Of a stretch of DNA of 64,000 bases, positions 61,363 to 64,000 are shown one piece after another. The number at the start of each line of letters is the position of its first letter. Positions within the stretch are counted from its first letter, which is position 1. A model generated the notes under the pieces. It saw nothing but the letters and a program-made list of their open reading frames with translations. It made no database searches and had not been told where the DNA came from. The stretch is from Vondammii sp040505895 (GTDB lineage Bacteria; Pseudomonadota; Gammaproteobacteria; Chromatiales; Chromatiaceae): contig JBEVXU010000005.1 of NCBI GenBank assembly GCA_040505895.1, positions 1 through 64,000 on the forward strand. The letters run 5' to 3'. The translations under genes were made by a program, and so were the position numbers.

Positions 61363-61938
61363 ATGAAAAAACTGCTGCTTTCACTCGTCTTTACCCTACT
61401 GGCCTTGAGCGGCCCAACTGTCCATGCCGATGAGTACCTAATCGACACCAAGGGATCTCATGCCTTTATCCAGTTCCAGATAAAGCATCTCGGCTATAGC
61501 TGGCTCTATGGCCGCTTCAACACCTTTGACGGCACCTTCAGCTATGACGAGAACAATCCCTCCGCCTCGAGGGTTCAGGTTAATATCGACCCGGCTAGTG
61601 TCGATTCAAACCATGCCGAACGGGACAAACACCTGCGCGGTAAGAAGTTCCTTGATGTAGCCCAGTTTCCCGACGCCGGTTTTGTTGGCACCTCATTCAA
61701 AGAGACCGGCAACGGCAGAGCGATACTGAAAGGGGATCTGACACTCCATGGAGTGACTAAAAATATCACCATCGATATCGAGCATATCGGCCACGGTAAA
61801 GACCCCTGGGGTGGCTATCGTCGCGGCTTCCTTGGCAAGACCACTTTCGCAATGGCTGATTTTGACATCAACGCCAATCTTGGCCCCGCCTCCAAAGAGG
61901 TGGAGATGATGCTCTCTATTGAGGGCATACGAAAGTAA
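61363..61938 (+). CDS. YceI-family periplasmic lipocalin-like protein
   Basis: A 191-residue protein with a signal peptide (cleaved after VHA, near 22) and the YceI fold, an eight-stranded barrel that binds polyisoprenoid or similar lipids: HAFIQFQIKHLGYSW near 32, LRGKKFLDVAQFPDAGF near 88 and LTLHGVTKNI near 126. AAAGGAG precedes the ATG. With cytochrome b561 it may carry a quinone-like molecule in the periplasm. A hairpin at 61953-62012 follows. Confidence 0.92.
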   Translation: MKKLLLSLVFTLLALSGPTVHADEYLIDTKGSHAFIQFQIKHLGYSWLYGRFNTFDGTFSYDENNPSASRVQVNIDPASVDSNHAERDKHLRGKKFLDVAQFPDAGFVGTSFKETGNGRAILKGDLTLHGVTKNITIDIEHIGHGKDPWGGYRRGFLGKTTFAMADFDINANLGPASKEVEMMLSIEGIRK

Positions 61939-61952
61939 CCTAAAGCGGGATA

Positions 61953-62012
61953 CAGAGTGCACAGAGATGAACTTCTGAATTCATCAGATAATCTCTACGC
62001 ACTCTGCTTTTC
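61953..62012 (+). terminator. Probable terminator of the pirin-yceI unit
   Basis: CAGAGTGCacAGAGAT (61953-61968) pairs with ATCTCTacGCACTCTG (61991-62006) around a 22-base centre, followed by CTTTTCC. The loop is long and the T-run short, so strength is uncertain. Confidence 0.55.
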
Positions 62013-62124
62013 CTGTACCCCTATTTTCGATTTCTGAACAAATACCAATTCGATAGTACTTCTGCTAACTCCTCTTAAATCAATTATTTTTAATATTTTA
62101 TATTCACTGCCGTCCCATACTATT

Positions 62125-62201
62125 CCCTCTCCCTCTCCCTCTCCCTCTCCCTCTCCCTCTCCCTCTCCCTCTCCCTCTCCCTCTCCCTCTCCCTCTCCCT
62201 C
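62125..62201. repeat. CCCTCT hexanucleotide tract, about 13 units
   Basis: Twelve complete CCCTCT units plus CCCTC run without interruption. They abut the second copy of the 106-bp repeat, whose first copy has only a short CCCTCC stretch at this place. It is an expanded simple repeat, likely to vary by slippage. It lies in a 572-base gap with no gene. Confidence 0.95.
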
Positions 62202-62203
62202 GT

Positions 62204-62309
62204 GGGGAGAGGGAATACTTTTATCTAATTTTTTATGTCCATAAAGAACAAAGCACTCTGTAGCTACCGTGAGCTTGGCTTTCCAATCACATACAGCAAA
62301 ATAAGAGGG
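62204..62309. repeat. 106-bp dispersed repeat, copy 2
   Basis: Ungapped match to 26496-26601 with about 10 differences. Nothing in it looks coding. The rest of the gap (62310-62500) has no recognised feature beyond AAAAGGAG before the next start. Confidence 0.85.
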
Positions 62310-62510
62310 TCAACAGTAACTTGAATTGATGCAATTCCCTGCTTGAGTAAAAGAACGCCTTAGCCCACAGAAAATATTCAATCTCCACATTTTCTTCATC
62401 TTTCCCCCATTTTTCCTTCTTTTTCACCCACTACTCTTCTTAGCAAGTAAACAAAACGTGGGTCGCCAATTACTGCAAGCACACTGGAGCGGCTAAAAAG
62501 GAGAAGCACT

Positions 62511-62957
62511 GTGCATCCAATTACCGTACTCATACTGATCACCAGCGTGCTTATCGCTATTTACATGCACATGAGAAGAACCCGTTTTTCTCCAGTGGGA
62601 AATAAGAACAATACCAGGCCGACTAAAGAGGTTACATTCAATGGTGAGAATAGAGAGATAGCCAGATTCCGTGGTTTCTCTATTACTACTGATAGTGACT
62701 GTTGTCAGGTGGCATCAGTGCTGAAGGATGTCACCTTCGCTTCCAAAGATATCGTTAATCTGCCATTCAAGAGTTGTACCAAAGGGGTGTGCAGCTGTAA
62801 GAAGGTATTAATTCTTGACCGCCGCCACTACACTCGTCGTATTGAGTTCGACCGGCGTATTGACCTCCGTTTGGAGACCGATAAAGTGATCAGAAGAAAG
62901 GGAAAAGGACGGCGACGGAGTGACAAGGTCTGGTCCAGCGGTTATCTCTACTCGTAA
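62511..62957 (+). CDS. Small membrane-anchored cysteine-rich basic protein, unknown
   Basis: A 148-residue protein with a GTG start behind AAAAGGAG. One N-terminal helix (about 4-20) is followed by a soluble region with six cysteines, including CC near 63-64 and the cluster CTKGVCSC near 88-95. A strongly basic arginine-rich C terminus follows (RRKGKGRRR near 128-136). I do not recognise the family. The cysteines may bind metal or form disulfides. It lies 13 bases before the DUF1566 gene and is probably co-transcribed with it. Confidence 0.6.
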   Translation: MHPITVLILITSVLIAIYMHMRRTRFSPVGNKNNTRPTKEVTFNGENREIARFRGFSITTDSDCCQVASVLKDVTFASKDIVNLPFKSCTKGVCSCKKVLILDRRHYTRRIEFDRRIDLRLETDKVIRRKGKGRRRSDKVWSSGYLYS

Positions 62958-62970
62958 GGAAGCCATCCGT

Positions 62971-64000
62971 ATGAAACTTACACTTATCTTCTCCCTTACC
63001 ACTTTGGTTATAGGCATTAACCAGTCGGTGTCGGCATCCACAGTGGATACTGGGCAGAATCGCTGTTATGGCAACTCAGGCGAGATCACTTGCCCACAAC
63101 CTGGCAGACCATTTTACGGTCAGGATGCCCAATACAAGAGCGGCACCCCCTCCTACCGGGATGAGGGCGATGGCACTGTGACCGACCTGGAGACCGGCTT
63201 GATGTGGTCAAAGGCGGTTGATAAAAGAAAAGTGAGCCTGAAGGAGGCGGAAAGAGTAGCCCAAAAAATGACTCTGGCCGGCCACACAGACTGGCGGGTC
63301 CCCAACATCAAGGAGCTCTACTCGCTGATCGATTTCAGAGGCTATGTCGGCTTTAGCCGGGGCGATAGGTTTGGAGAAGTACCTTCAAATGCAATCCCCT
63401 TCATAAATACCCACTACTTCGACTTTCGCTATGGTGATACAGATGCTCAGGAACGCTTTATCGATGCCCAGTGGCTCTCAAGCACAAAGTATGTGAGCAC
63501 CACCATGAATGGCGCCGAGACGCTGTTCGGCGTCAACTTTGCAGACGGCCGAATAAAGGGATACGGCTTCTCAAGACAAGGTAGGCAGCGAGGTGAGAAA
63601 AAGTTCTTTGTTCGTTACGTCAGAGGTAACCGCTACGGTAAGAACCATTTCGTTGATAATGGAGACGGGACGGTGACCGACCAGTCGAACGAGATGATAT
63701 GGATGCAGAGCGACAGCAAAAAAGCGATGAACTGGGAAGAGGCGCTCAGCTATGCTGAAAAATCGAACTATGCGGGCCAAGATGACTGGCGACTGCCCAA
63801 CGCGAAGGAGTTGCAGTATATCGTTGACTACTCCCGCTCCCCCGATACCAGTTACTCACCTGCCATTGACCCGATCTTTCACACCACCGCCATTACCAAT
63901 GAAGCGGGTAAGCAAGATTTCCCCTATTACTGGACATCCACCACCCACCTCGACGGCCCCAGGCCGGGAGCAAATGCCATCTATATCGCCTTTGGCAGGG
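62971..64000 (+). CDS. Exported DUF1566 (Lcl-domain) protein, 3' end missing
   Basis: The open frame starts at the ATG at 62971 (AAGGA upstream) and runs past the window end; 343 codons are visible. A signal peptide (to about 23) is followed by two DUF1566 units. Each begins with a GDGTVTD block (near 69 and 232) and continues with DWRVPNIKEL (near 109) or DWRLPNAKELQYI (near 273). The domain is related to C-type-lectin-like folds in surface proteins. Function unknown; surface adhesion or binding is the usual guess. Confidence 0.82.
   Translation, partial: MKLTLIFSLTTLVIGINQSVSASTVDTGQNRCYGNSGEITCPQPGRPFYGQDAQYKSGTPSYRDEGDGTVTDLETGLMWSKAVDKRKVSLKEAERVAQKMTLAGHTDWRVPNIKELYSLIDFRGYVGFSRGDRFGEVPSNAIPFINTHYFDFRYGDTDAQERFIDAQWLSSTKYVSTTMNGAETLFGVNFADGRIKGYGFSRQGRQRGEKKFFVRYVRGNRYGKNHFVDNGDGTVTDQSNEMIWMQSDSKKAMNWEEALSYAEKSNYAGQDDWRLPNAKELQYIVDYSRSPDTSYSPAIDPIFHTTAITNEAGKQDFPYYWTSTTHLDGPRPGANAIYIAFGR

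Noticed and set aside
62125..62201. CCCTCT tract as a possible CRISPR array
   Set aside because: The repeat unit is six bases with no spacers, so it is a simple tandem repeat.

Overview
The window looks like chromosomal DNA of a sulfur-oxidising, denitrifying gammaproteobacterium, of the kind found among Chromatiales/Sedimenticola/Thiodiazotropha-like sulfur oxidisers and symbionts. That placement is an inference from gene content: nitric oxide reductase accessory genes, flavocytochrome c sulfide dehydrogenase (FccAB), many c-type cytochromes, a dedicated Gram-negative sortase system, a Bat (MoxR/vWA) operon and many cyclic-di-GMP enzymes. No rRNA, tRNA, CRISPR array, prophage or intact insertion sequence was recognised.

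Layout. 0.2-4.8 kb: norE-norF-norQ-(4Fe-4S membrane protein)-norD, supporting assembly of a nitric oxide reductase whose structural genes probably lie just upstream. 5.1-8.8 kb: a tetraheme NapC/NirT-type cytochrome, a periplasmic ankyrin protein and fccA-fccB, closed by a good terminator. 9.3-18.7 kb, minus strand: two related diheme cytochromes, a second 313-residue ankyrin protein and a nonaheme cytochrome fused to a b-type membrane domain. These surround a sortase module made of a class GN sortase, its vWA/VIT substrate with a C-terminal sorting signal, and an OmpA-like PdsO. 19.3-26.3 kb, minus strand: a six-gene Bat operon (moxR, DUF58, DUF4381, batA, batB/C, batD), mostly joined by 4-base overlaps. 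26.8-31.4 kb: the regulatory half of the sortase system (PdsR-like regulator, PdsS-like kinase) with a cNMP-binding HD-GYP protein between them and a fragment of an adenylate cyclase beside them.

31.6-46.3 kb: a PAS-GGDEF-EAL protein, a two-gene ABC exporter, an SQR-like flavoprotein lacking one redox cysteine, a NarX/NarL-like pair, tRNA CCA-adding enzyme, an Atm1-like ABC transporter, a second GGDEF-EAL protein and an exported alpha/beta hydrolase. 46.7-51.3 kb: an S24/LexA-like mini-protein and an RND pump (lipoprotein adaptor and permease) in one operon. 51.5-64 kb: a stand-alone inverse-autotransporter barrel, an NMT1-PAS-GGDEF-EAL giant, hemolysin III, a heme-sensor GGDEF protein, a LysR/pirin/cytochrome b561/YceI group, a small cysteine-rich protein, and the start of a DUF1566 protein running off the end.

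The genes suggest a periplasm busy with electron transfer from sulfide and towards nitrogen oxides, with heavy cyclic-di-GMP and redox signalling. Four vWA proteins occur in three settings (NorD, sortase substrate, BatA, BatB/C), two of them next to a MoxR-type AAA+ ATPase. Gaps between operons hold many palindromic, MITE-like and REP-like repeats, including two copies of a 106-bp dispersed element, one abutting a CCCTCT tract of about 13 units.
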